From the NCBI GenBank assembly GCA_022702545.1, contig JAHRBC010000004.1, forward strand, positions 558,001 to 622,000: a stretch of DNA of 64,000 nucleotides, in the 5' to 3' direction. This stretch comes from Phycomyces nitens. Lineage: Eukaryota; Mucoromycota; Mucoromycetes; Mucorales; Phycomycetaceae. Of the stretch, positions 49,011-60,899 are shown in pieces (position 1 is the stretch's first letter; the number at the start of each line of letters is the position of its first letter). The notes beneath the pieces are model-generated. The model ran no database searches and was not told where the DNA came from. It saw only the letters and a program-made list of their open reading frames with translations. The translations under genes and the position numbers were made by a program.

Positions 49011-49063
<53 letters not shown>

Positions 49064-49306
49064 CCAGACATTAAACTTGATGTTCTTATAGTCTACAAAT
49101 TCCACATTAAACACCACTGTCTGGATAGTCTGGATAGTCTTTTTGAGCTTGAGCTGGTAGAGAATTGCTAAGAGGGTTTTTAGTAATCCTTTTAATTGGT
49201 CAATCGACCTACTTGTCTTGCCTGCCCCATCCAAGCCGACCATCAAGATTTTTGCTTCCTTTTTGCCAAATAGCCTAGAGAACAGACTAGAAAGATTGGC
49301 ACCCAT
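48566..49306 (-). CDS. ARF-family small GTPase, 179 aa, 4 exons
   Basis: Membrane-traffic GTPase. Exons in coding order: 49306-49213, 49167-49064, 48974-48779, 48711-48566; 540 nt, the normal ARF length. MGANLSSLF has the myristoylated Gly2 context. The P-loop is GLDGAGKT, switch [11 protein letters not shown], switch [15 protein letters not shown] with the conserved Gly-Gln, then NKQD and CCAITGKGL. Divergence from canonical ARF is visible in switch I (Gln for Pro and Val for Gly in the usual TIPTxGFNVE) and in switch II (Leu for Asp after GGQ), so a divergent ARF/ARL is likely. The second intron (48975-49063) begins GC, runs directly into a 48-bp (CA)n/(GT)n microsatellite, and ends CAG|GAT. 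Only the GC donor restores W-D-L-G-G-Q. Confidence 0.88.
49012..49059. repeat. (CA)n microsatellite inside the ARF intron
   Basis: About 24 CA units; on the coding strand it begins almost immediately after the GC donor. Length variation here would change donor-to-branch distance. Confidence 0.95.
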
Positions 49307-49580
49307 GACAAACCCGAATTATATTTACGTATCCATTTATAAAAATTAAAATATATATAAATAAATAAAAATCTTATATTATTATACTCAGCCTTTGTTT
49401 GAATGAACCATTTGACACTTGAAGCTTTCTATTCTTCTTTGGCTCATCACTGCAGTAGTATAATCAAACGAAAAATATATAGATATATAGATATATATAA
49501 ACCCCCATTCTTTTTACAATATTATTATATATATATTTTTTTATAAAAAAAAAAGAAGGGGTGGGGGGGTTGGGGGGGAT

Positions 49581-50915
49581 TTAGGCATGGGAGTCTTGGT
49601 TGAGTGCGGCTGAACATAACTGAGACAGACGAGCGAATTTAGACCCATCATCATCCTCGGCAGAATCTGCTGAAGAGGCAGTGTTGGAAGAAGTAGATGT
49701 GCTAGGGACAGGTGTCATTGGCTGGGGCTTTGCAAACACTTCGTCTTTGGGGTCGTGTGGGTGAGGGCTGGCACGCTGGGACGGAGGCTGGGACCCAGAT
49801 GGCTGTTGCTGCTGAGGTTGCTGCTGCTGCTGCTGCTGAGGTTGTTGCTGCTGCTGCTGTTGAGGCTGCTGTTGCTGCTGTTGAGGCTGCTGTTGTTGCT
49901 GCTGTTGAGGTTGCTGCTGCTGCTGCTGTTGAGGTTGCTGTGGTGGGGGAGGCTGTGGCTGGTAATACACAGGTGGTGGGCCTGATTGTTGCTGCTGCAA
50001 TGTCTGCTGGGGTTGGTCTGGACGAGGTGGTTGGGAGCCAGGATGCATCATTCCGTTTGTATAGTGCATGGCTTGTTGTTGTTGTTGTTGCTGTTGCTGT
50101 TGATGGTGTGGCGGGTAGACGTGGGCAGTGGCTGGTGTGGATCCAGAGCCGTCTGGGTTGGGGGCCATGACTGGGTACATCGATGGGTAGACTGGGTTGA
50201 CGTAAGGCATCATTTGATCCTTGTGATAGGCTGCATATTGATTGTAGGCGTCGTAGGAAGGTTGTCCGTATTGGTTGAGATTGGTAGGATAACCGAATGA
50301 CATTTGGTAGCGCATGCCTGGTGCGCCGGCCTGTGGCTGGACTTGGCTGGCAGCAATGGCGTCCGGGCCGGAAGCAGCACGAGCATTCATATCGGGATCT
50401 TTATATTATAAAAAATAATTATACATATATATATACAAGATGGGGTTAGGATATATAAATAAAATAAAATAAAAAAATCAAGTATATATAGAGAGCAGTA
50501 TATGGCCTTGATGTGTTTTTTTTTATATGTATATATACTTGCCTCCCTTGAGTCTTCTCTTGTATGGCCCACGCTTTATACCCTTTTTACGCTCCTTACG
50601 CACAGAGTTGATACATGTATCTGCCACACCGTATTTGACACATCTAGGACAGGGTCTAGAATCATCGCATTTCTTGCACGCCTTTTGGCAGTTTGTGCAT
50701 GCATTCTTGACTTGTTTGCGTTTTGCACCCTGTGCGGCAGTTGCAGCCAAAGCGGCCTGATTCTGGTTAATGTCCATTGGGTGCTGGAGTGGAGGAAGTC
50801 CATTGGGATGACCCATTCCAGGACCAGCGCTCATCACAGATGAGGTTGCAGGTGACCCTGTGGGAGGGTAAGAAGGCTGCTGGTAGCCCTGCTGGTAGTA
50901 TGGCATTGGCTGCAT
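49581..50915 (-). CDS. Zn2Cys6 transcription factor with long polyglutamine region, 396 aa
   Basis: Two exons: 50915-50543 and 50398-49581; 1191 nt. A Tyr/Gln/Pro-rich N-terminus precedes a binuclear zinc cluster ACTNCQKACKKCDDSRPCPR (spacing CX2CX6CX5CX2CX8C, one extra Cys in the X6 loop). A basic tail RKERKKGIKRGPYKRR follows. The C-terminal half is low-complexity, with Gln runs broken by Pro (about 49800-50100) and a short acidic patch before the end (DSAEDDDGSKFARL). The intron (50399-50542) uses a GC donor (GAG|GCAAGT) and an AAAG acceptor. The nearby GT would put the C-terminal half out of frame. Likely a DNA-binding regulator; no target can be named. Confidence 0.86.
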
Positions 50916-51087
50916 TTTTGTTCAATTGTCGTGGTGGTAAATGTCGTTGATAGTTGAGGGGGGGAACCTATATTGTTGGATTAATACGATTGACTTTCAT
51001 GTACGGCTTGGTTGGTGGCAATAATGATAATCATATATAAAAAAATATTTTATATATAAATAATTATATATAATTATATATGTGTGT

Positions 51088-51126
<39 letters not shown>

Positions 51127-52304
51127 TATATATAAGAAATAATCATCATAATCATAATCATAAGAATAATAATAATAATGATAATAATTATGATAAAGAT
51201 GTGTCTGTGTATAGATTGTTGTATGTTGGCGGCGCTGGAAACTGACTTTTGCTTATTTTTCTGTTTTGTGGTATGTAGGCTGTGTATCTACTGCTGTGTC
51301 CAAGAAGAATAGGCGCAGATTGGTACTTACTCCAAAAACGAAAAAACACAGAGCTCTTGATCAAAAGTAAAGAGGGCAAAAGGAAAGAAAGAAACGAAAG
51401 AAAAAAAATAAAGCGATAAAAAAAGGCGCGTAAAAAAAATAATAAAAAAAAAGAGCGGCAACGGTCGGAGTACAAAAAGGTTTGTATTGGAGTGTGAAAC
51501 CAAAGAAAAAAAAACTTTTTTTTTGTTTACACAATTACACATGGTAAGAGCAAGTATCAAATTGGTTGCGTCATCATTTTGCGAGTAGAAGGCTGAAATG
51601 ATGGGGGGGTGCAGTGTTTGCAAGAAGCGTCAAGAGGATAAAGAAGTAATTATTTTTTTTTCTTTTTTTAAAAAAGATAGTATTCAAAATCCGATCATGT
51701 GAATACCAGTAAGAAGCAAAAAGAATAAATAAATAAAATAAAAAATAAAAAAAAGGAAAATGTTTTGTAGCTTACGTCGATACCCAATATATAATATATA
51801 TATGTGTATTCTAAATACAATCACATACCTCTTTACTCTCACACATTCCAGCCAAGAAATTCTTACGAGTGGGTAGATTGAGCTGACTGGCTGGTTGGCT
51901 GGTTTGTTGGCTGTGCTATATATGGAATATAATCACTGGTTCAAAAAAGGGGATGTTGTAGTAATCACATACCATAACATCACACCTCTTGACACCTTGA
52001 CTCCGGCTCACCTTACACGTGCAAGCATACATGTATATGTACTTGGCAATTTATTTATAAAGATTACTGGCTATTTGAATGCCAATATAACAATGAATAT
52101 CACCAATTGTATCTTTTGGGCCTAGTTACCCAAACCTCCTGAAGAGATAGATAGATATAGTAAAAAAAAAATTTATTAAAAATAATATATATGATGAGAA
52201 GAAGAAGAAGAAGAAGAAGAAGAAGAAGAAGAAGAAGAAGAAGAAGAAGAAGAAGAAGAGAGAGAGGGGGGGTAAAGTATGAAGGGTATGTGCTGTTGTG
52301 TATT
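50916..52304. other. Long intergenic region with microsatellites
   Basis: A purine-rich strand and several simple repeats: (GT)/(CA)n at 51081-51124, an A/G-rich stretch at 51340-51470 and a (GAA)n run at about 52197-52262. It holds the Zn2Cys6 promoter (minus strand) and the RRM4 3' flank. No gene is supported. Confidence 0.55.
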
Positions 52305-54772
52305 TTAGGTGGAATGTATCGACTGCTCAAGTGAAAGGACTGCCATGTCAACCTTTTGCTTCAAGGCAGGAGGATCAAACATGCAATAGGCAAGCTCATC
52401 CAATGGAATTGTGTCCAGGAGACGAATGGTGATCTTTGGAGCATGACGAATACCAGTGGCCTAAAGATGAGCGATGAGCGATAGGCGATGGGTTATTTAG
52501 TAAATCGGCTTGTATTATTTTATCCATGCCTTACTTGGCCTTATAGCCTAAAGTCTTACCTTTACACAGGGAAACAGTTGATCACCCAGCTTCTGCTTCT
52601 TCTCGATTGGCTTGAGGCCTTGAAAGGATGCAATCAGACTGTCGATCTGGTCATTGTAGCGGCGGCCCCGGTGGATATCGTCTTGCTTGGAGGGTGTGGA
52701 AATGGTAGAAAGAGATGTGAGCCATCCGGTAGACTGTCCTTGGGAGCTCTGGAGAGGAGGAGTGGACTTTCCAGACAGAGGTGATGACGAGCCATTTGTG
52801 TCTGTTGTTGTACCAGATGCTGCAGATCGATCGCGTGCAAACGCAATGGCTGATTTGGCTTCGGCTACCTTGGTGGCCATGTAGCTAGAGTTGAATAGGC
52901 AGAGGGAGAGTTCGCTTGGCTTGAGGGACAACAGCAGGTCGACAATATGATCAACCTCGGTTGTCTGGCCGGTCTTTTGGACAGCCAGAATCAAGTGTTT
53001 TCTCTTGATATCCACATTGGCCATCGTAGTCTGCTCTTTTTCAGCAGGGTAATCCTGGACGGTATGTACGGGCTGTACGGGCTGTACTGGTGGTTGTGGT
53101 GGGTGATAGATGGTCTGACAAGGTCTCCCGTAATTAGGTGGAACAGGATCAACTGTCATGGGTCCATAGATACGCGTGGGATCCATATATGGCCCTGGTC
53201 TTGCCTGAGCTACAGGATAATGCTGATAGGTCTGGACTGCTGTTGGCTGGGGGGGAGGTATCACAACCGGTGGTTGGACCACGTATGTAGGCCGATGGAC
53301 AGGATAATATGTGCTCGGGTCGTAAGAGCTTTGCTGAGGAGGTTTGATGTCGCTTCTGGGCTTCTTTGGGGCATGAAAGGCAACAATGATGGGTTTGTTG
53401 AGGATGTGTTTGCCATCCATTTCTTGGAGTGCTTTGTAGGCTTCTTCTGCCTTGCCAAAGCTAACAAAGCCAAAGCCTTTGGAGGTCTTTTTTTCCTTGT
53501 TTGTCATGACACGGGCAGATACAATCCGGCCATATGGAGAAAAGTAATCAAAGAGGTCCTGGCTATTGACTCTTAGATCGAGATTCTTGATGTAAAGATT
53601 GGTATAGTCTACCATGTGGGGGTCATTTTTGGCAGACTAGAGTATGTGTGTATAAAGGGTGTTAATAGAAGAACAAACCACCGGTCTATGTCTATAGTTT
53701 ATGGGCTATGGGATATAACTTGCAATATTCTCTGCTGGCTGGGCATGTCTTTCTGGACTAGACCGAGGTTTGTTCTGTACGGCAGGCACAACAGACCTAA
53801 GCTTTTTGGTTTAATGTCAAGATCATAAGGTGGTGTGTGTGTGTCTAGGACTTACAAACTGCTGCCCTGAACATTCTGTGGAGATAAACAGGTTAGCAAG
53901 TGTATGATCCTGTCACTGTAATGTATATTACCATGGCTGCTTCTGCATTGGCTGCGTCTTTGGGGTTAAAGAACTGGACGAGGGCCTGGCCATTGCAGCG
54001 AGCACTCTGGTCGGTGAGGATTGTGCAGAGACTCATTGGACCAAATGGTCTAAAGAGTGAATAGAGCGACTCGTTGGTGGTGGAGGTCGAGAGGTGCTTG
54101 ATCTGCAGAATATGGGCACTCGCTTGGGGTTCTCTGTTCTCGCAGGGAGGGGTGATTTGCAAGTGGAAATGAGTATTCTTTCGACGGTTGGTTCCATTGA
54201 ACAAGGTATAGGCTCGATCGGCTATAGACAGTAAATGAGTATATATATATATAATTAGCCCTTTCTATGGGCTTCCCCCTTTTTTTTTCTCTTCTTTACT
54301 CCTCTTTTGCCCCTCTTGCTATTTGTTTATTTAATTATGATTATGATTATTATTAAATATATAGAATATCCATCTATCTATATATCTATATATCTATATA
54401 TCTTTACCGTTCTCCCTGTTAGGAAATCTTATATAGCCTTCGGTAGTTTGATCGGGATTCCAATGAAGCTCGATTCTAAAAGTATGGTTGGCTAATTGTT
54501 CTCAAGATATTGTATATATATATATATATATGTAATTATTACTCTTGTGGACAGTAGGCTCTCAAGAGGTCCCTGAGATCTTCTTCGACGACTGGATGCG
54601 AGTGGCTCTTGAGATAGAGTCTATCGGACACTAGGAACTGATGTGTGTCTTCATGATCATGGGATCGGGTGTGTTGCAGCGAATGCATGTGCGCATGATA
54701 GTTGGTTTCCATTGTTTCTGTGCTGGTTTGACGCTTTCTTGGCAGGTTGACGATGGTTCTGGCAGGGCTCAT
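52305..54772 (-). CDS. Rrm4-like RNA-binding protein: three RRMs plus two MLLE-type modules, 637 aa
   Basis: Exons in coding order: 54772-54543, 54475-54408, 54221-53932, 53875-53856 (20 nt), 53796-53724, 53636-52560, 52460-52305; 1914 nt. RRM1 (about 51-125) contains RLYLKSHSHPVVEEDL and EGYIRFPNRENADRAYTLF. RRM2 (about 133-205) contains HILQIKHLSTSTTNESLYSL. RRM3 (about 238-315) contains NLYIKNLDLRVNSQDLFDYF and SKGFGFVSF. A Pro/Tyr/Gln-rich linker precedes two PABC-like modules: KRKHLILAV...EVDHIVDLLLSLKPSELSLC (about 430-490) and KQKLGDQLFPCVK...KITIRLLDTIPLDELAYCM (about 565-630). Three RRMs with several C-terminal MLLE domains is the layout of Ustilago Rrm4, which moves mRNAs on endosomes along microtubules. 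The intron at 53637-53723 has a GC donor (ATT|GCAAGT). A 5' UTR intron probably lies just upstream (about 54806-54851). Confidence 0.86.
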
Positions 54773-54858
54773 CCTCTTTGGGCTCGATTGATGCCAAAAA
54801 GGTCTAAGCAAGGAAATTAGTGTGTGGCATCCAGAGTTCCAGGCACTTACTCTTAAAA

Positions 54859-54895
<37 letters not shown>

Positions 54896-55759
54896 GTATT
54901 TCTTATATATAGATGCAGATATCAGATATCAGAATAGATACAATACATGTAAATTGTGTGTGTATGAATATTGATTGCTATCAATCAAGACAGATATGAA
55001 TCGTTTTGTTTTTTTAATATATAAAAATGCTTGAAAGGAGATTACAGAATGCACACAGGCATACAATAATATGTGTATAGCTTTGTGTTTTTTGTTTTTT
55101 GTTTAAATAAAATAAAAAGAGAAAGGAGAAGAAATTGAGAAAGAAGGAAGGAAGGAAAGCCAGAGCTAAAGCCTTTTTGTACAAAGTCACGAGAAAAAAA
55201 AAGAAAAAAAAAAGAAACAGTAGACCCGCAAAAAGGATGTCAGAGTCCCACCAGTTGTGCAACCCGCTTTTTATATAGATGTTCTCGGTTGACCGGAAAG
55301 AGTCCATGAATGCAGGGAACCCTTTGGCGTTTCAGGTCCCCTCATTTTTAGTATTCAAATTATAGAAAGTTAATCGGAAAACTGCTCCGTGCACTCTAGA
55401 TGAATAAGTTAATGTTTTAACATTCATTCATTTGTGTTAACATTGTAGCCATGACTACAGATTATAGCTTATTTTGGTCACCATGACAAAATGATATGTA
55501 CATTCTGGAATCCACAAACAATTATATACGAATTTAAATTGTCAACAAGTAACAGTTTCTAGTAATCTATACAAGACGGTGATCGGCATTAAGCTATATA
55601 TTTATTATTATTATTATTATCTATTTGTGTTATGTGCCTCGCAACAGAGAGGCACTCATCCACACTGAACCCTCCGGCCCCGTTCCACTCCTTTCATCAG
55701 TCACAATAGAAATTCATAATATATTATTATTATTCTTTTGAATAAAATATTCTTATATG

Positions 55760-55807
<48 letters not shown>

Positions 55808-56128
55808 TGTAGAGAATAAAGGGACCAATCGATTATCCAAGTGGCAGGTGACCCTTATCCAAGCCGGACAGAAAAATAAAAGTCACACGACCCTCTCTTT
55901 ATGTCTTGTTTCCTTTCATCTCTCTTTCTCTCTTTCTTCCTTTTTATATATTTTATATATACATCTATACAATTATATATATATATATATACATTATACA
56001 TACGTACATATATACATACATAGATACATACATTGATACATTTTTTATATACATACATATATATTTATATATAAATATATATATATTCTTTATAAATCCT
56101 GCAAACTACTCCGCACCATATTCCTGCA
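54773..56128. other. Divergent intergenic region between RRM4-like and ATG1
   Basis: Several (AT)n tracts (about 54856-54890 and 55763-55803) and a 7-bp-stem hairpin GTGCCTC/GAGGCAC at 55634-55655. A slightly GC-richer patch follows at 55656-55700 (CCCTCCGGCCCCGTTCCAC). No gene or known RNA is recognised. Confidence 0.45.
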
Positions 56129-58985
56129 ATGTCCAACTCATCCCATCCAACCTCATCATCAGACCCTCACGATAAACAGGAAATCACCGTAGGAGACTAT
56201 ATCGTCAGTGCAAAAATCGGTCAGGGATCATTTGCCACTGTCTACAAAGCGCAGCACAAGGTAACAAACCTATCCTTAAATTTCTAGCACAATCGGCTTA
56301 TACCATATCATTAGTCATCCCAACGCACAGTAGCCATCAAATCAGTCTCAAGGTCAAAGCTGACCAAGAAGCTTCAAGAGAATCTTGAATCAGAAATATC
56401 CATTCTCAAGGCCATCAGACACGATCACATCGTTGGTCTGATAGAGTGTCAAGTAAAACAAAAACAAAAAAAAAGATCAATCCATTGTATATATATATAT
56501 ATCCTTTATTAATCAATCTCATTAGAATGCCACAAAACACATCCACCTGGTGATGGAGTATTGTTCAGTTGGTGACCTGTCACAGTATATCAGACGGATC
56601 AGAAGCCACAAGGCCACACGCGGCCCTGCAGGAGGATTACCTGAAAACGTCGTACGCCATTTCCTCAAGCAATTGGGTAATTCGCAAGTGTTTGTAGCCC
56701 TTGTCATCTAATATGTCTTTTTTTTTATATATAGCCTCTGCTCTACAGTTCCTAAGGTCCCAGAACCTAGTCCACAGAGACATCAAACCACAGGCAAGCC
56801 ATCTTAGATAGTCCATATTAGATAGTCCATCAGAGATCGTCAATCTCACACAACCTTTAGAACCTCTTGCTCGTCCTCCCACAAGAACATCCAAACCCAC
56901 GATTCAGGGACTCTGAGATCCCAATCCTCAAGGTAGCCGACTTTGGGTTCGCTCGATTCCTGCCAAACGCCAGTCTGGCCGATACCCTCTGCGGATCGCC
57001 TCTTTACATGGGCCCAGAAATCCTGTCCTACAAAAAATACGACGCCAAAGCAGATCTTTGGAGTGTAGGCGCAGTACTTTACGAAATGATCACCGGCCGA
57101 CCTCCATTCAGAGCACAGAATCACCTCGACCTCTTGAAGAAGATCCAGGACAATGGAGATCGGATCAGATTCCCAGACGAAAAACAGCCAGACCCCAATA
57201 GTTCTAGGCAAGAAGTCATAGAAATCGGAGCAGATCTAAAGGATCTTATCCGCAAATTACTCAAGAAAGAACCAGCCGAACGCATATCATTTGAAGAGTT
57301 CTTTCTCCATCCTGCTGTCTTGGGCATTCAAGAAAGTCCCCAAGACCAAGAGATCTATTCGCCCTCGAGGCCTGGGGATAATAGCGATAGAGAGACACCA
57401 TATTCACAGTCTCCAGCCGTACCATCCAGGTCTTCAAGTGTCAGTTCTCGCACTCCACGCTCTCTGGACAGACCTGCTCTTGTTAGCAAATCTCGCTATG
57501 ACCCTGCGTCGTATGAGCCCCCGCCGTTTGCCAACCCACCAAACACCCCACGGCAGGCCCTTGAGCGCAGAAGATCTAGTAGAATTGAAGACAGAAACAT
57601 TCCAAGGCAAGTAGGTCCCACTAATGTCAATCATGTATACTGACCACCATATACAATATACAGTAATAGCCCTATTGACAATGCGCCATCAACATCAAAT
57701 GTCCAATCCGAAGTATCCACAAGGCCAGCTGGCCCAGAAGATGGCGATGAAGATGTCTTGTTAGGATACGTAGTCCTTAACCGTAAGCTTATCGAAACAA
57801 ACCAGTTTGCAGATGGCAAGTATATATTGTCTTGTCATTAGAGACACTAACCCTTCTTTTTCTTCTTCTTCTGTAGACTTGGACGATAGGACCCACAAGG
57901 GCAAAAATATCCCAAGTCCAAATTCCCAACAGGTTACTGGGGCTGTACCGGTTACTCCTCCTCCTATTGCCCGTGAGCGCAAGATCAGCACCGGGCCAAG
58001 AGGGTCAGCATTGACAAAAGCAATCTCAATGGCCACTGAACGGCTATTTGGATTTGCCCATCCTCCACCAAATACCAATAAACTTCCGCTCAGTCGAGTT
58101 GGGTCACCAAAAGGGTTTCTGGAAACCAATGGTACTGAAGGCAATCGTGGAATGATGACCAGAATAGAGCAGATTGCCTGTATGGCCCATGCTGTGGCCT
58201 GTATGGCAGACAGCAAGTACGAAAAACTCACAAAAGGATTTGATGCCAATGATAATCAAATGGCAGAGGAAGCATATGTACTGCACATCAAATCTCTTGC
58301 TCTTCTTGAACAAGGCCTGGATACTGCAAGACAGTATTGGACAAGAGTGTCAGATGAGCAGGCACGGCTGGTGTTTAGTCGGCTGAACGAAGCAGTTCAA
58401 TGGATGAGAGAGCGTTTCAATGAGTGTCTTGACCGAGCGTCTCACGAGGGATCCAAAATTGGCGATGAAGAAGGGGGTACATTTGTGCAGAAGCTGTTGT
58501 ATGAGCGTGCGCTTGAAAAGGTAAGAAATAATAGACTTTTGGCATGAATGTGGGGTTTGTATTTGTATATTGACCTTTTATATATATATACATATATATA
58601 ATTAGAGTCGAGGTGCGGCTGTTCTTGAGCTTGTGGGTGAGAATCTTACAAAGGTAATAAACACCAGAGAGGAGAGCTTGTTTATGACAGCATTTGATTA
58701 AATGGGTTTTGTGTAGTGTGAGCAAGACTATCAAACCGCGATTTGGCTCCTGAGTGCAATCATGCAGCACGAAGAAGAGGGAATTGTACTAGAAGAGAAT
58801 GACAGGAGAATAATCAACAAATGTAGGCCAAAAATCTTCCCAGGCTTGGATTCTAGGAAACTAATCCCTGTTGAATTTTTATAGTTATTGATTCTATCCG
58901 TATCCGAATATCCGCTCTACGGAGGAAGATGGAAAGGCCAGCCGAAGATTTTATTATTGAACGCCCTCGTAACACACTCAAATGA
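56129..58985 (+). CDS. ATG1: Autophagy-initiating kinase Atg1/ULK, 758 aa, 10 exons
   Basis: Ser/Thr kinase that starts autophagosome formation with Atg13 and Atg17. Exons: 56129-56260, 56315-56452, 56526-56676, 56735-56793, 56861-57606, 57664-57815, 57877-58520, 58606-58653, 58717-58822, 58885-58985; 2277 nt. Kinase: [57 protein letters not shown] (HRD 154-156), [13 protein letters not shown] (DFG 187-189), [14 protein letters not shown] and [20 protein letters not shown]. These are strongly Atg1/ULK-like. A Ser/Pro-rich linker and a helical C-terminal region (tandem MIT-like, about 540-758) follow. Three introns begin with GC: 56794-56860 (CAG|GCAAGC, splitting HRDIKPQ from NLLL), 57607-57663 (AAG|GCAAGT) and 57816-57876 (ATG|GCAAGT). 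Using adjacent GT sites in the last two gives stops. Confidence 0.94.
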
Positions 58986-60899
58986 AAATGAGAGGCATAT
59001 CTTATTATTATTATATATATATATATATACAATTTAACCAGCCATTATACATTTTGTTTTATTGATTTTTAATAAACCAAAAACAAAAAAGAATTCAATA
59101 TTTATATTACAAGCACGCCATGAATCGCAAGAGTCATTTAGAATGCAAAATATCAACAAACAGATGTTTATTTGTATTTCTTGGTTAAGCTACTCAAATT
59201 AGCTGATTGATATCTTTTGGGAATCACATGAAGTGGCCAGCCTTGGGGTTTTGTATAAAATATAACCATCATAATACCCAAAGGTTTTTTTTTAATATAT
59301 TTGCACAGAAAATAGTGCAACATCTGTGTGGTCTTTAATGGCCTGATGTAGAAGACCAAGACCTTTACACAAGACGCTTTGACAGTGGTCATGGGACAGT
59401 AGGGTCCCAAGGGACTTTGCAGCACAGGAAACCATGCCAGCCACCATTTCCACCAGAAATTAGTTATAATTACTCTAGGACTATAAAGAACTAGCTGAAA
59501 TATTACCAAAGGTTCATAAAAGATATATATATATATGTATATAAGTATATATATGTATATAAGTATATATATTTATTGTCATTGTCCCACCGTCAAGATA
59601 TAGAAACCCAGTAATGTTCCACCATGGAAGAAAAGAAAAATAAAGCATGTAGTAGATACATCTTGTGAGTGCCAACAGTCTCGGTTGCAGTTTTCTCAAC
59701 GTAATAAATAAATAAATAGAAAGAAAGAAAAAAAAAGGCTTATTTACCAATACTATCAAATACAAACAAACATTTCATTTGACAATCTCTAGAATCTCAT
59801 TTCAGTTCTGTTCCACACACGGTCGCTCAAATTGAGCCTATCTTTTGTGTATCTATCATTATATTCTTATATTATAGTCTTGGTTTCTGGCCAGCCAGTC
59901 AAAATGACATTTGTTAATGAGCAAGTATCTCTAGAGTATATGTGAGTTGATAACCCAATGCACACACGCACTTTAATTAAATTATATTATATTTAAAGCA
60001 ATCGGTGCATGCAATGCTCTTTGTAAAAAAAGTAAATAAATATGTACATTGATAGATCTAGATCGGTGTCAAAGAATTCCTCTTGATAAACTATCAATTC
60101 AAACTTGGTTTCTCTAGAGTATCTTTAAATCACAGGCGTCCTTGTTGGGGGGGAGTCCAGGCTAATCGTATCAACAGGGTCTGTGAGAGCAAGGGGATAC
60201 TTGATATTTCCGATTTGACATTCCAACAATGCCTATACCCTTTTGCTTACCATGGCCATTTAAACTCCACCATGAATCATTAATGATATACATTCTCATT
60301 ATTCTCATTCAAATCACATCTTGAATATCATAAAGACCAAGATCATAGACGTATTTGATGAAGGAATTATAATGGTTACGGGTCTATTGGCAAACCAGCC
60401 CTTTGGGACACACAATTGACGATTGTGTTTGGCCCATTCGCACTATATAAAAAAAACTTTTATTTTTTGTCTATTGATAAAGGTGCCAAATATCATGTCC
60501 CACCAAGAAAATGTAAAAGAGCAAAAAAACAAATCAAAATGACTGTCAAGGCATAAAGACGTATATTGCATGCCAATACTCAATCTTATCGAATACATGC
60601 AGGAGTTTGCACAAGATGCAAATTATTTAATAATGTCATTTTAATTATTAAATACTATAGTTTCTGTCCGTGTGTTTTCAGAGAGGGTAAAGTAGGTAAA
60701 ATACAATAGAGTTGCCCAAGTTATTTTCTTGATTTGGCAGATATTGAAATGGTCCATTACTACAGACTATTTTAAAAGAAGTGGGTGGTTTATGGCCAAA
60801 AGGTTATGGAAATTATAGGTTTTTTTCTATATGCTTATTCAACTGTACATGCTAGAAACTAATCTGCGAATCCTTGCCTTTATATATATATATATAGGT
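58986..60899. other. Gene-poor intergenic region
   Basis: AT-rich with (AT)n at about 59015-59030. A minus-strand stretch at about 59284-59455 reads as a plausible amphipathic helix peptide (VEMVAGMVSCAAKSLGTLLS) but has no start, splice context or family match. Nothing else is supported. Confidence 0.45.

Noticed and set aside
49800..50100. Plus-strand Leu/Val/Ala-rich ORFs opposite the Zn2Cys6 gene
   Set aside because: They are antisense readings of CAG/CAA repeats (Gln tract) and have no independent support.
55634..55655. Small structured RNA or terminator-like hairpin
   Set aside because: A seven-base stem is short and no known RNA box motifs surround it.
59284..59455. Minus-strand open stretch reading VEMVAGMVSCAAKSLGTLLS and onward, gene-like in composition
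   Set aside because: No start codon in context, no supported exons on either side and no family recognised; left as a note only.
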